Origin: Clostridia bacterium
GTDB taxonomy: Bacteria; Bacillota; Clostridia; Oscillospirales; CAG-272
DNA length: 64,000 nucleotides
NCBI GenBank assembly: GCA_017942005.1
Contig: JAGAVJ010000021.1
Location: forward strand, 116,766 to 180,765
Direction of reading: 5' to 3'
Part shown: positions 9,013 to 18,113 of the stretch, piece by piece
How the letters are laid out: each line of letters begins with the position of its first letter
Position numbering within the stretch: the first letter of the stretch is position 1
Notes under the pieces: generated by a model
Database searches by the model: none
What the model was told of the DNA's origin: nothing
Seen by the model: only the letters and a program-made list of their open reading frames with translations
Program-made: the position numbers and the translations under genes

Positions 9013-9800
9013 TTTGTGGATTTCTCCGTTTGGGGGTTGGCAGATGCTGTATCTTTACGAAGTGCGGTTCCATATGTTTCCGAGCGGCGGAACTCATATG
9101 CGGGGATCCCGTTTTCAAGCAGATCCGGTCGTTTTTCCCTGGTGCGTCGGAGCGCTTCTTCATACCGCCAGCGCGCGACTTTTTCATGGTCTCCGGACAA
9201 TAGGACATCGGGAATGCGTTTGCCGTGAAATTCCAGCGGTCGTGTGTACTGCGGATGCTCCAGCATCCCGCAGGCAATGCTTTCTTCTTCGTAGCATTCG
9301 GGGGAAGCAAGGACACCGTCGATCATACGGGACACACAGTCCACAACGATGCAGGCAGGAATTTCGCCGCCGGTGAGAACATAGTCTCCGATGGACAGTT
9401 CCTCATCTACGATCTCATCCAGGACGCGCTGATCGATGCCCTCATAATGTCCGCAGAGAAAAACCAGATTGTCATACTGCAAAAGTTCTTTTGCTTTTTC
9501 CTGTGTGAAGATTTTTCCCTGCGGTGACATAAAAATAACGCGCCGGCGTATCCCTTTCGTGTCGGACTGTGCGTCTACAATTCCCTTAAAACAATTGTAC
9601 ACAGGCGGCGCTGCAATCAGCATACCCTTTCCGCCGCCCGCAGGTGCGCCGTCGACGCGGCGCCATTTATCGGCAGACCAGTCGCGGATGTCATGGGTAT
9701 GAAGGGAGATGTGTCCGGCTGCAATGGCTCGTCCGATGATGCTTGTGTGAAGCACACCGTTGACGAGCTCCGGGAACAGCGTCATGATATCAAATCTCAT
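9009..9800 (-). CDS. trmD: tRNA (guanine37-N1)-methyltransferase
   Basis: 263 residues, the normal length. Begins MRFDIMTLFPELVNGVL and carries the trefoil-knot SAM site LSIGDYVLTGGEIPACIVVD and VFLCGHYEGIDQRV. It methylates N1 of G37 next to the anticodon and so prevents frameshifting. The start overlaps the rimM stop by four bases and the end overlaps the murJ start by four, so all three should be translationally coupled. The C-terminal tail after RREKRPDLL is Lys/Thr-rich and longer than the core needs. Confidence 0.95.
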   Translation of the reverse strand: MRFDIMTLFPELVNGVLHTSIIGRAIAAGHISLHTHDIRDWSADKWRRVDGAPAGGGKGMLIAAPPVYNCFKGIVDAQSDTKGIRRRVIFMSPQGKIFTQEKAKELLQYDNLVFLCGHYEGIDQRVLDEIVDEELSIGDYVLTGGEIPACIVVDCVSRMIDGVLASPECYEEESIACGMLEHPQYTRPLEFHGKRIPDVLLSGDHEKVARWRYEEALRRTREKRPDLLENGIPAYEFRRSETYGTALRKDTASANPQTEKSTK

Positions 9801-10357
9801 TCCGCTCCCTCCGAAGGTGTATTTGCTTTTTCGTCATTCCATACGGCTTCTGTGAACATGCCGGGAATCGGTCGGACATAGATGCCGGTGGGGGGATCAA
9901 GCCGGATAATAAACGGTTTGACTGCCGGCAGATAAACCGTTCCCTGTTTGGTTTCTACTGCGTAAAGATCATTTGCAGGATTGTCAATCACGTCGGAGAG
10001 AACCCCATAGGTGATGCCGGTATCGGCATCAATGACGGGGGTACCGATTAAATCGGCGATAAAGAAGTCACCGTCTTTTAATGGGATATCATCCCGGTTT
10101 GCATACAAAATTTGTTCCTTATATTTGGCTGCTTCCTCTGGTGTATCAATTCCTTTGGCACGGAGTAAAAGAAATTTGCCGTGCATACGGGCTTCTTTGA
10201 CCTGTATAGAGTGTGTGCCGTTTTCATCAAAGTACAAGGTGTCGATGTGCTTGAAGGTTTGCGGACCGTCACACCACAGCTCCAGCTTCATATCGCCGTG
10301 AATCCCGTGGGTATTGATCACCCGGGCGATTTCCAGATATTGTTTCATCCTATCCAT
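9797..10357 (-). CDS. rimM: 16S rRNA processing protein RimM
   Basis: 186 residues. The N-terminal beta-barrel has the family start LEIARVINTHGIHGDMKLELWCD, and the C-terminal PRC-barrel has LIGTPVIDADTGITYGVLSDV and PAVKPFIIRLD. RimM assists maturation of the 30S head. Two ATG codons three residues apart (10357 and 10348) are both possible starts; neither has a strong ribosome site. It is the first gene of the rimM-trmD-murJ run. The usual neighbours rpsP and the KH-domain gene are absent upstream, where the strand changes. Confidence 0.92.
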   Translation of the reverse strand: MDRMKQYLEIARVINTHGIHGDMKLELWCDGPQTFKHIDTLYFDENGTHSIQVKEARMHGKFLLLRAKGIDTPEEAAKYKEQILYANRDDIPLKDGDFFIADLIGTPVIDADTGITYGVLSDVIDNPANDLYAVETKQGTVYLPAVKPFIIRLDPPTGIYVRPIPGMFTEAVWNDEKANTPSEGAE

Positions 10358-10651
10358 TCCATTTCTGTCATTATATATCTTTTATTATATCACAGAGTCA
10401 CAGATAGTGTATGAAATTATTGTGAACTTTGAGAAAAGATAAAATAGGGTTTTGGGACAATCTTTTTTTGAAAAGAAGTTTGTCCTATGAAATTCATCGA
10501 ACTTACATTAAAACGTTTAAAAATATTTAAAATATACGACAATTTTCAAAAGATGTAAGATAATTCACACATTGTTCATATATGTATGCTATACTAATCA
10601 TAACGTATTTTCCGAGTGTAAGACAATTAAAAGAATTAGGAGAGTATTACA
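10358..10651. other. intergenic region between divergent rimM and the CBM9-like gene
   Basis: Holds a degenerate copy of the dispersed hairpin element (10447-10515, minus orientation) and, near 10588-10595, an extended -10 sequence TGCTATACT that probably drives the plus-strand gene. For rimM a TATAAT is seen at 10384-10389 on the minus strand but without a good -35. Confidence 0.5.
10447..10515 (-). repeat. dispersed hairpin element, copy 1 (degenerate)
   Basis: On the minus strand GGACAAACTT pairs imperfectly with AAGATTGTCC across a CTTTTCAAAAAAAG-like apex, followed by CAAAACCC. The 5' flank contains GTTCGATGAATTT, matching the flank of the other copies. The CAAAAACTTTT tail is missing. 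Confidence 0.5.
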
Positions 10652-11536
10652 ATGAAAAAGTTATCCTTTATCCTTGTACTGACGATGCTTTTCAGCCTTT
10701 GCGCTGTTTCTGTCAGTGCTGCTCCTGCTGTTGATGGAAGAAAAACGATCACAGCATACGCTGCGGATGTTAAGATTGACGGTGTCATTGATTCCTGCTG
10801 GCTGGATGCAGAAACAGCACATGTTGATATCGTAAAGGAAAATGCATCCGCATGGTTTGGCGACACCTCCAAGGTTGCCGGTACCGACTACGCAACGCTC
10901 GATGTTAAGGTCCTTTGGGACGGTGATTCCTCTTTGTACCTTCTGTATATGGTCACTGACCAGTTAATCAGCACCGTAGGTGAGAATCCCTGGGACAGAG
11001 ACTCCATTGAGCTGTTTGTACAGTATGACAACACCGATGATGATCCTGCCGCAACAAGATCTCAGATTCGCTGGTTCTCTGACAGCGAAGTAGAAAGCGG
11101 CCCTGCTGAACTGATTGACTACGCATACGGCGCTTACGCAGGCGGTTTCGTTGTCGAAATCGAATTCGACGTTTCTGCTGTTTCCGACGGCAACTATCTC
11201 GGTATCGACTTCCAGTATAACGACGACGCAGAAGGCAAAGGCGTTCGCAACGTCTGCCTTGGCTGGTCTGACGCTGTTGACGCAGCTTCCTCCGACTCTA
11301 CCGTTTACGGTCAGTGCGAGCTTTCTTCTACCAAAATTGAAGAAGTGACCGCTGCACGTGAAGCAGCAGAGAAGGCAGCAGCTGAAGCAGCTGCTGCAGA
11401 AGCCGCAGCTGACAATGTTCCCGCAGCAGATGATGCTCCTGCTACCACTCCTGTTACCGCAGATGCAGGTATTCTTGCACTGTGCGCTATGATGGGTGCA
11501 GCTGCCGTTGTTTGTGTGAAAAACAGAAAACACTAA
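10652..11536 (+). CDS. secreted protein with a CBM9-like carbohydrate-binding domain and C-terminal anchor
   Basis: 294 residues. A signal peptide (MKKLSFILVLTMLFSLCAV, cut near VSAAP) leads into a domain with ITAYAADVKIDGVIDSCW, VKVLWDGDSSLYLLYMV and NPWDRDSIELFVQYDN, the pattern of family 9 carbohydrate-binding modules. An Ala/Glu-rich linker of about 40 residues follows, probably helical, then a hydrophobic segment and the basic end KNRKH, which looks like a membrane or wall anchor (PVTADAG before it resembles a degenerate sorting motif). It is strongly set up for expression: AGGAG before the ATG, extended -10 upstream and a good terminator behind. A surface sugar-binding role is an inference. 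Confidence 0.75.
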   Translation: MKKLSFILVLTMLFSLCAVSVSAAPAVDGRKTITAYAADVKIDGVIDSCWLDAETAHVDIVKENASAWFGDTSKVAGTDYATLDVKVLWDGDSSLYLLYMVTDQLISTVGENPWDRDSIELFVQYDNTDDDPAATRSQIRWFSDSEVESGPAELIDYAYGAYAGGFVVEIEFDVSAVSDGNYLGIDFQYNDDAEGKGVRNVCLGWSDAVDAASSDSTVYGQCELSSTKIEEVTAAREAAEKAAAEAAAAEAAADNVPAADDAPATTPVTADAGILALCAMMGAAAVVCVKNRKH

Positions 11537-11612
11537 TCAAACAAAGTCCAATCGCATTTTAAGTTTTATACATCAATCATTTTGTATAATGAATCATTCG
11601 GAAAACGTAGGG

Positions 11613-11652
11613 GAGACTGCTGCACCGAGTTGCAGCAGCTCTTTATTTTTTT
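11613..11652 (+). terminator. terminator after the CBM9-like gene
   Basis: CTGCTGCA and TGCAGCAG form the core stem around CCGAGT, followed by TTTATTTTTTT. The stem belongs to a hairpin type reused at 22064, 51748 and 57739. Confidence 0.85.
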
Positions 11653-11761
11653 CGGTTGTATCAGTGCATGGAGATGCGGCAGCCGGCAGAATGCTTCCAT
11701 GATGGGGCGAAACCATTTCTGCTGAAAAAAGAAAATATTTTGACAAAAAATGAAAAAACTC

Positions 11762-11790
11762 TTGACAGAATGCTTTTTTTACGGTATAAT
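11762..11790 (+). promoter_or_regulatory. SigA promoter of rpsU
   Basis: TTGACA (11762-11767), 17-bp spacer, TATAAT (11785-11790): both boxes perfect. The start of rpsU lies about 55 bases downstream. Confidence 0.9.
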
Positions 11791-11850
11791 ATTTAATGTG
11801 ATGCATTGACTGTATCATATGCATTGCTATTGCGGGGGGAGGGATTACAG

Positions 11851-12030
11851 ATGGCAGAGGTCAGAGTCAAGGAAAATGAAACATTGGACAGCGCACTGCG
11901 CAGATTCAAGAGACAGTGTGCGAGATCCGGCGTACTCACCGAGCTTCGCAAGAGAGAGCATTATGAGAAGCCCAGCGTTAAGCGCAAAAAGAAGTCCGAA
12001 GCGGCAAGAAAGCGCAAGTACAAAGGCTAA
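11851..12030 (+). CDS. rpsU: 30S ribosomal protein S21
   Basis: 59 residues, [19 protein letters not shown] at the start and a very basic [16 protein letters not shown] end, the whole length of bacterial S21. It sits on the 30S platform near the anti-Shine-Dalgarno. ATG 11851 follows a GGGGGGAGGG ribosome site; the longer frame from 11806 is rejected. The gene is monocistronic, with its own promoter and a strong terminator. Confidence 0.97.
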   Translation: MAEVRVKENETLDSALRRFKRQCARSGVLTELRKREHYEKPSVKRKKKSEAARKRKYKG

Positions 12031-12082
12031 TTTGGTGTATTCTTTCTGAGAGAGTTCATTAAAAAGCGAAAAGACAAAATAG

Positions 12083-12118
12083 GGAGCTGATCAAGTCAAA
12101 CAGCTCCTTTTTGTTTTT
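12083..12118 (+). terminator. terminator of rpsU
   Basis: GGAGCTG (12083-12089) pairs with CAGCTCC (12101-12107) and is followed by TTTTTGTTTTT. Confidence 0.9.
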
Positions 12119-12129
12119 CCCTTATATAC

Positions 12130-12182
12130 AAAAAACTGACATCGTTTGAAGAAAATTCCTTGATGTCAGTTTTATTATTTTT
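12130..12182. terminator. second, bidirectional terminator-like hairpin
   Basis: AAAACTGACATC and GATGTCAGTTTT pair around an 18-nt loop; ATTATTTTTT follows on the plus strand and an A/T-rich tract lies on the other side. It separates rpsU from the convergent MATE gene. Confidence 0.7.
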
Positions 12183-12255
12183 TAACGTGAATTTGAGGAG
12201 GTGCTTTTTGAAAAAAGCGCCTCCTCAAACTCCACCGCAAAAACTTTTGACGAAT
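12181..12255 (+). repeat. dispersed hairpin element, copy 2
   Basis: Left flank TTTAACGTGAATTTG, stem GAGGAGG.GCTTTTTG with AAAAAAGCGCCTCCTC, right flank AAACTCCACCGCAAAAACTT. It abuts the stop codon of the MATE gene. The left flank overlaps the end of the preceding terminator. Confidence 0.8.
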
Positions 12256-12261
12256 AAAATA

Positions 12262-13629
12262 TCATGTTGTTTTCCCGCGTTCCAGTTTTCGGAAAAGCCG
12301 TATCAGGAAAATCACCGCGATCACAGACAGAATGAATTCTGCCGTCAGCTGAGAATAGGCAAGTCCGTACAGTGGGAACAGCGCATTCAGAATGTACAAT
12401 GCCGGAATTTCCAATACGATTTTCCGGAGAATTGCAAATATCAGTGCATTGGTACCAAGACCGCATGCCTGGAAAACACCGACCGTGAGAAAGTCCATAC
12501 ATAAGAAGGGAATACCCAGACAAAGTCCACGCAGAAGGGCAGCGCCGTATGCGACGATATCCGGATTCTTTATAAATGCAGTGGTGAGCGCTTCTGCACC
12601 AAAATAATAGCCTATGGAAACGGCGACCATCAGAGAAAGGGAAATTTTCATCGTGAAGGAAAGCGTCTTTTTCATACGGTCCGAATTGCCGCTTGCGTAA
12701 TTATAGCTGATCAAAGGCATAATGCCCTGACCAAGCCCCATGGAAATCTGCATTGGCACCATGTTGATTTTCTGAGCGATTCCCATTGCGGCGACGGCGT
12801 TTGGTCCAAAGGAGGCGGTCATGTTGTTGAGTACCGTCATACCGGTCACATTCAGAAGGTTCTGGATGGCAGCCGGTATGCCGACTGCAAAAATATTGCC
12901 TGCGATCTCTTTTTGAAAGCCAAATTTTTTTGGATGAATGCAGACATAGGTACTTTTGCGTTTGATGAACAGGAATCCAAAGAAATAAAGACAGGCGACA
13001 CAGTTGGAAATGAAGGTGGCAAGACCGGCACCAGCCGCTTTCAGATTCAAGCCCCATGGAAGAATGAAGATGGGATCAAGAATGATGTTCAGAAGACATC
13101 CGCTCATCGTACCAATGCTGGCGTGAAGCGAGGACCCCTCTGACCGTACCATGTATGCCATAACGACATTTAATATGGAAGGTACGGCGCCGCAGGTGAC
13201 GGTCCATTTTAAGTATTCTGATGTTGCATGCACAGTTGTGCTGTCCGCACCGAGAAGGGCAAGAAGCGGCGTGCGGAATACAGTGTATATAACGGAAAAT
13301 AAAATACCGCAGAAAAGAGACAGGTAAAAGCCAAACGCAGAGCTGCGGTATACGGTCTCGTAATCTTTTTTTCCAAGACTGCGGCTCATCATACTGGACG
13401 AACCAACGCCGAACAGATTATTGACGGCGTTGAATGCCAAAAGTACCGGAGAGGCAAGTGTTACGGCGGAATTTTCGATTGCATCGCTGAGCATTCCGAC
13501 AAAATAGGTATCCGCAAGACTGTAAATCACCATGACAAGGGAACTGATCACAGTCGGAATTCCAAGGATCATTACAGCCCGTGGAATTGCGGTTTTTTCA
13601 AAAAGCTGTATTTTTTGTGTTTGTTCCAT
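12262..13629 (-). CDS. MATE-family multidrug/sodium antiporter
   Basis: 455 residues with 12 predicted membrane helices. Family features: ILGIPTVISSLVMVIYSLAD, TYFVGML, NNLFGVGSSSMMSRSLGKKD in the first half, and the internally repeated pattern GIPAAIQNLLNVTGMTVLNN and GQGIMPLISYNYASGN in the second. Such MepA/NorM-like proteins export cationic drugs or metabolites with Na+ or H+; the substrate is not predictable. The ribosome site before ATG 13629 is weak (AAGAAAG). It lies alone between rpsU (convergent) and glnN (same strand). Confidence 0.9.
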   Translation of the reverse strand: MEQTQKIQLFEKTAIPRAVMILGIPTVISSLVMVIYSLADTYFVGMLSDAIENSAVTLASPVLLAFNAVNNLFGVGSSSMMSRSLGKKDYETVYRSSAFGFYLSLFCGILFSVIYTVFRTPLLALLGADSTTVHATSEYLKWTVTCGAVPSILNVVMAYMVRSEGSSLHASIGTMSGCLLNIILDPIFILPWGLNLKAAGAGLATFISNCVACLYFFGFLFIKRKSTYVCIHPKKFGFQKEIAGNIFAVGIPAAIQNLLNVTGMTVLNNMTASFGPNAVAAMGIAQKINMVPMQISMGLGQGIMPLISYNYASGNSDRMKKTLSFTMKISLSLMVAVSIGYYFGAEALTTAFIKNPDIVAYGAALLRGLCLGIPFLCMDFLTVGVFQACGLGTNALIFAILRKIVLEIPALYILNALFPLYGLAYSQLTAEFILSVIAVIFLIRLFRKLERGKTT

Positions 13630-13710
13630 GCTTTCTTTTTAATTCGTTTAACAATACGTTTTTTATTATCTGACAATTGCAGCGTTTTCTTTTATTCAAC
13701 AGGCGATCCT

Positions 13711-15813
13711 TTATTTTGTGTAGAACAGAATATCGCCATATGCGGGATACGGCCAGAGACTGCGCGGCATGACGGGCTCCAATGCATCCACTTCACAGCG
13801 CAGCTCCGCCATCAAAGGTACCAGGATTTCACCGCAATATGCAGCAAGTGCACTGCTGTCAGAAGGCTTGTCCGGCGTGTTGACCGCGCGCTCCAGTGTA
13901 CGCAGGGTATGGAACATGGCGGCGGAATATTTGTTTAACAAGTCAAGCGTTTCTTCTTCATAAGGCATCGGATACTGTGGGGAAACCGCTTTGGTCTCTG
14001 CAACGGTATTGGAAAGTTCTTTTTTATATGCGGACACTGCGGGAAGAATGTCACGCTGCACCATATTGATAAAGGTCTGCGCTTCGATGTTGATGACTTT
14101 GCAGTAATTTTCTTCGTTGATTTCTTTGCGTGCTGCCAACTCTGTTTCGGAGAAGACCTTGTTTTCGACAAACAGGCGGACATTCTTTTCATCGAGATAA
14201 TGCGCGAGCGCCTGCGGGGTGGTACTGTAGTTGGAAAGACCGCGTCTCTTTGCTTCGTCTATCCAGCTGATATCGTAGCCGTTGCCGTTGAACAGAATAC
14301 GTTTATGTTCCTTAATGGTATCACGGATCAAATCGTGCAGCGCCACACCGAAATCGTCAGCGGCTTCCAGCTTGTCGGCAAAGGTACGCAGCACCTGTGC
14401 AACGGCGGTATTGATGACAATATTGCAGCTGGCAGGAGAAGCGGCGGAGCCGAGCATGCGGAATTCAAATTTATTTCCGGTAAATGCAAACGGAGAGGTC
14501 CGGTTGCGGTCGGTGGTGTCCTTGGGGAATTTCGGGAGGACATGGACGCCAATGCGCATCATTTCACGGTCACGTGCGTCATACAGGCTGCCGGATTCAA
14601 TCGCTTCCAGAATGGCGGTCAGTTCATCCCCCAAAAACATGGAAACAATGAACGGCGGCGCTTCATGTGCGCCGAGACGGTGGTCATTTCCGGCAGAGGC
14701 GACGGAAATGCGCAGCATATCCTGATATTCGTCAACTGCCTTGATGACGGCGACAAGGAAGAGCAAAAACTGTGCGTTGTCATGCGGTGTTTCTCCCGGT
14801 TCCAGCAGATTGACGCCGGAATTGGTTGTCATGGACCAGTTGTTGTGTTTGCCGGAGCCATTGACACCAAGAAACGGTTTTTCGTGAAGCAGGCATACGA
14901 GACCGTGCTTTTTTGCAATTTTCTGCATCAGATCCATCGTCAGCTGATTGTGGTCACAGGCAATGTTGGTCGTGGAAAAAATCGGCGCAAGCTCGTGCTG
15001 TGCCGGTGCGGCTTCATTGTGTTCCGTTTTGGCAAGAACACCAAGCTTCCAAAGCTCGTCATCCAGCTCCGCCATGAACGCCTTGATGTGCGGACGAATG
15101 GTACCGAAATAGTGGTCGTCCATCTCCTGACCCTTTGGCGCCTTTGCACCAACCAGGGTTCTTCCGCAGAACCGCAGATCAGGACGCTTCTGGTATAGGT
15201 CAAACGGAATTAAAAAGTATTCCTGTTCACACCCGACGGTGGTTTTTACATTCGTATCGGTTGTGTTGCCGAACAGCCGCAGGATACGTACCGCCTGCTT
15301 GCTGAGCGCTTCCATGGAACGCAGAAGCGGCGTTTTCTGATCCAGCGCTTCGCCGCCAAACGAACAGAATGCTGTCGGAATATACAGCGTATCATCGCGG
15401 ATGAATGCAAAAGAAGTGGGGTCCCATGCGGTGTAGCCGCGTGCTTCAAACGTGGCGCGCAGTCCGCCGGACGGAAAGGAGGATGCATCCGATTCTCCTT
15501 TTGTCAGCTCCTTACCGGAAAATTCCATGATGATTTTTCCATCTGCGGTAGGACTGATAAAGCTGTCGTGCTTTTCTGCTGTGATGCCGGTCATCGGCTG
15601 AAACCAGTGTGTGTAATGGGTTGCGCCGCGTTCAATTGCCCAATCCTTCATGGCGTTGGCGACAACCGAAGCGGTTTCCGGGTCCAGCCGTTTGCCGTAA
15701 TGCAGTGACGCCTGCATCATCCGGAAGGTTTCTTTGGGCAGCTTGGATTTCATGGTTGCTTCATCAAATACCATGGAGCCAAAGGCTTCGGTCAGATTTT
15801 TGGCTTCTGTCAT
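13711..15813 (-). CDS. glnN: glutamine synthetase type III
   Basis: 700 residues, the length of GSIII and far longer than GSI. Typical stretches are THWFQPMTGITAEKHDSFI, FPSGGLRATFEARGYTAWD, VGCEQEYFLI, GVNGSGKHNNWSM and NRTSPFAFTGNKFEFRM. It condenses ammonia and glutamate using ATP, the main ammonia assimilation route in many gut anaerobes. ATG 15813 has AAAGGA upstream; a longer frame to 15969 crosses the promoter and is rejected. A perfect -35 and near-perfect spacing place the promoter at 15865-15893. Nitrogen control signals such as a GlnR box were not seen. Confidence 0.96.
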   Translation of the reverse strand: MTEAKNLTEAFGSMVFDEATMKSKLPKETFRMMQASLHYGKRLDPETASVVANAMKDWAIERGATHYTHWFQPMTGITAEKHDSFISPTADGKIIMEFSGKELTKGESDASSFPSGGLRATFEARGYTAWDPTSFAFIRDDTLYIPTAFCSFGGEALDQKTPLLRSMEALSKQAVRILRLFGNTTDTNVKTTVGCEQEYFLIPFDLYQKRPDLRFCGRTLVGAKAPKGQEMDDHYFGTIRPHIKAFMAELDDELWKLGVLAKTEHNEAAPAQHELAPIFSTTNIACDHNQLTMDLMQKIAKKHGLVCLLHEKPFLGVNGSGKHNNWSMTTNSGVNLLEPGETPHDNAQFLLFLVAVIKAVDEYQDMLRISVASAGNDHRLGAHEAPPFIVSMFLGDELTAILEAIESGSLYDARDREMMRIGVHVLPKFPKDTTDRNRTSPFAFTGNKFEFRMLGSAASPASCNIVINTAVAQVLRTFADKLEAADDFGVALHDLIRDTIKEHKRILFNGNGYDISWIDEAKRRGLSNYSTTPQALAHYLDEKNVRLFVENKVFSETELAARKEINEENYCKVINIEAQTFINMVQRDILPAVSAYKKELSNTVAETKAVSPQYPMPYEEETLDLLNKYSAAMFHTLRTLERAVNTPDKPSDSSALAAYCGEILVPLMAELRCEVDALEPVMPRSLWPYPAYGDILFYTK

Positions 15814-15864
15814 ATCGTGATCCTTTCTAATCATAAGGCTGATTTCTAAAAAGTATACACTATA

Positions 15865-15893
15865 ATTATACACCATTTTGCAAATACTGTCAA
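15865..15893 (-). promoter_or_regulatory. SigA promoter of glnN
   Basis: On the minus strand TTGACA (15893-15888), 17-bp spacer and TATAAT (15870-15865), about 50 bases before the glnN start. Confidence 0.88.
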
Positions 15894-16087
15894 TAGAATT
15901 TTCCCAACGTTCCATACACTCGACACGTATCCGGACGGCATCGTTTTTTAGGCACACCAAAAAGAACATACAATCTAAATCCTATGATATTCATATCGAA
16001 ACAAACACTGATGTTCTTAAAATGCGCGAAAAAATATGGATAAATTGGATTTTCACAGAATTTATTGTAAATAAATGCGATTTTTCC

Positions 16088-16116
16088 TTGACAAACAAGA
16101 ACAAATGTAGTATAAT
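16088..16116 (+). promoter_or_regulatory. SigA promoter of the tail-like gene pair
   Basis: TTGACA (16088-16093), 17-bp spacer, TATAAT (16111-16116). The gene begins 75 bases downstream after AGGAGGG. A housekeeping promoter directly before a tail-like gene is unlike an induced prophage late operon. Confidence 0.88.
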
Positions 16117-16190
16117 AAAACCGGATAAGAACAAATGATCTTATTTGAAAGGGGAACGCAATTATTCAATGAAGAATCAGGAGGGTATAT

Positions 16191-18113
16191 ATGAACACAT
16201 TTACGGTCGTTGACGGGGCTCTTTACCAATGGGACACAGGCAGGAAGCTTAAAATCAAATGGGAAAATCAAAAAGACATCGGCGAGGTGCATTTTTCAAC
16301 GGTTTATTTAACACAAGCGCTTGTCGTAAAGCCTTATGCGGAAGGAGAAGAACTCTTTGTAAATATCCCGAATATTCTGTTGCAGAAATCATGTAAAATA
16401 ACCGTATATATGGTGGTTTTATTGGAAAATGGGGAGCAGACAATCTGCAGCAATACCTTTTGTGTAATCGCACGCAAGCGTCCCGCCGATTATGTGTATA
16501 CAGAAAGTGAGGTGATGACATGGACGACACTCGAAGCCAAAATCCCTCAAAAGCTGTCCGATCTTGAAATTGATCTGGAGATCGGTACCGACAGCGCAAC
16601 CTATACACCGTTTGTTTCTGATATCGGGGAGTTGTCATGGACGAACAACAAGGGTCTGCCGAATCCGGCACCGATCAATGTCAAAGGTGAAAAAGGCACA
16701 CCTGGCGACACTCCATATATCGGAGAAAATGGGAACTGGTATATCGGCGATACGGATACCGGTACACCGGCAGGCGGTTGTGGCGGTACACCAAACGCAG
16801 TACAGTATGGGCCGCAGACACTGACAGGGGAGCAGCAGACGCAGGCGCGGAAAAACATTGATGCCCAATCACAGGTATATGCAGTGAAACGTGCCAATCC
16901 GTGGAGTGCGGAGGACTGTGTGAATGCCTCGGTCAGAGGATTGAAGCTGTATGGCGCGTGTACACAGGTGTCGTCGCCAAGTCCAGATAACCCGCAGGAG
17001 ATAAAGTGCAATCGTTTGACGTATACACTCAAAAATGATGCGGAATATCATGGCGGCAGTGTCACTGCACCGTCTCTGTATGGGATAGGCGATGCGCAGG
17101 ATGAATGGGATGCGATGACTGGACACGGTGTACGAAAAATTACAAAAATAATACTGGACGGGACGATAAATTACTTAACGAAAACGGATAATACAGCCGG
17201 TTCGTATTTATATCATTTTATATATAATAATCAAGGCGTTGCAGATATTGTTCAAAATACTTTGTGCACACATTTTAAGCATGTGAAAATAGCGTATCCA
17301 AATCAAGAAGGGCAATATACCATTACAACCAAAACGATTTTTATAAATGCAAAGGGACTTGTTTGGGGGGACAACGCTGTATTACAAAACGCGGATGAGA
17401 TCAATGCTTTTTTAGCTTCACAAAGCGCAGCCGGTACACCGGTAACGGTGTACTACGAAATGGCAGAAGCTGAGCCATTTGCCACTGTACCGCTTGAAAA
17501 TCCCCTCACTACGCCGGACGGATACGCACAGTTTTTGTCATGGGGTGACGGCGCAGCGGGGGACATTGAGGCAGAATATGCCGTGGATGTTGAAAAGCGG
17601 TATACGCATAAGCTTGTAACAGAAGAAATACTGAGAATGAAAACGAATGATATTTGTTCGTTTATCAAATTTGATGTAAAACGTGATTATAAAATCATAC
17701 ATGTCTATTTATCCACATCTGCAAGCAATTCTGTACTTGTGGCACTTTCCGATGGAACAACCCCGATTGCTTCAACATTAACGATATTGCTGAATAAAAC
17801 TTCGTATTCTGACGCCCTTCTTCATTGTGTTGGCGGATTTAATATCATTTCAACGAAAGGAATACGGTATTATACAGCACTCCAATATACCGATGACAGA
17901 AAATATGCCGTTCCAAAAGCAAATCATATCATTGATGCGATTACACCGAACAACGACAGCGCAATATATGGTGCAGATTCTGTTGATTACGGCTTCAACG
18001 AAGCTGCAGGGGAAATTGTAAAAGCAGGCGATTATCTTGCGCTTGTCCCAAAGACAGGAAGCGTTATTTCAAGCGGTGTTAAAGTTGTGATTGTAGGAGA
18101 ATATTATGAATAA
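16191..18113 (+). CDS. phage tail-fibre-like protein
   Basis: 640 residues, no signal peptide. The first 130 residues resemble the N-terminal domain seen in Clostridia prophage baseplate/fibre proteins (WDTGRKLKIKWENQ, KITVYMVVLLENGEQT). A short collagen-like segment follows (GEKGTPGDTPYIGENGNWYI), then LTGEQQTQARKNIDA, a motif common after collagen-like parts of tail fibres. The C-terminal 400 residues (PWSAEDCVNASVRGLKL, PDNPQEIKC, LTTPDGYAQFLSWGDG) are also phage-like. The stop codon overlaps the next start. No other virion, lysis or integrase gene is in the neighbourhood, so this is either a relic or a domesticated binding protein. Family assignment is by pattern only. Confidence 0.6.
   Translation: MNTFTVVDGALYQWDTGRKLKIKWENQKDIGEVHFSTVYLTQALVVKPYAEGEELFVNIPNILLQKSCKITVYMVVLLENGEQTICSNTFCVIARKRPADYVYTESEVMTWTTLEAKIPQKLSDLEIDLEIGTDSATYTPFVSDIGELSWTNNKGLPNPAPINVKGEKGTPGDTPYIGENGNWYIGDTDTGTPAGGCGGTPNAVQYGPQTLTGEQQTQARKNIDAQSQVYAVKRANPWSAEDCVNASVRGLKLYGACTQVSSPSPDNPQEIKCNRLTYTLKNDAEYHGGSVTAPSLYGIGDAQDEWDAMTGHGVRKITKIILDGTINYLTKTDNTAGSYLYHFIYNNQGVADIVQNTLCTHFKHVKIAYPNQEGQYTITTKTIFINAKGLVWGDNAVLQNADEINAFLASQSAAGTPVTVYYEMAEAEPFATVPLENPLTTPDGYAQFLSWGDGAAGDIEAEYAVDVEKRYTHKLVTEEILRMKTNDICSFIKFDVKRDYKIIHVYLSTSASNSVLVALSDGTTPIASTLTILLNKTSYSDALLHCVGGFNIISTKGIRYYTALQYTDDRKYAVPKANHIIDAITPNNDSAIYGADSVDYGFNEAAGEIVKAGDYLALVPKTGSVISSGVKVVIVGEYYE

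Larger units (their letters stand above)
15814..16190. other. divergent intergenic region with two promoters
   Basis: 377 bases. The minus-strand glnN promoter lies at 15865-15893 and the plus-strand promoter for the tail-like genes at 16088-16116. Between them is A/T-rich sequence without a frame I can support. Confidence 0.7.

Noticed and set aside
15814..15969. N-terminal extension of glutamine synthetase
   Set aside because: It would span the promoter at 15865-15893 and the GSIII family starts near MTEAKN.
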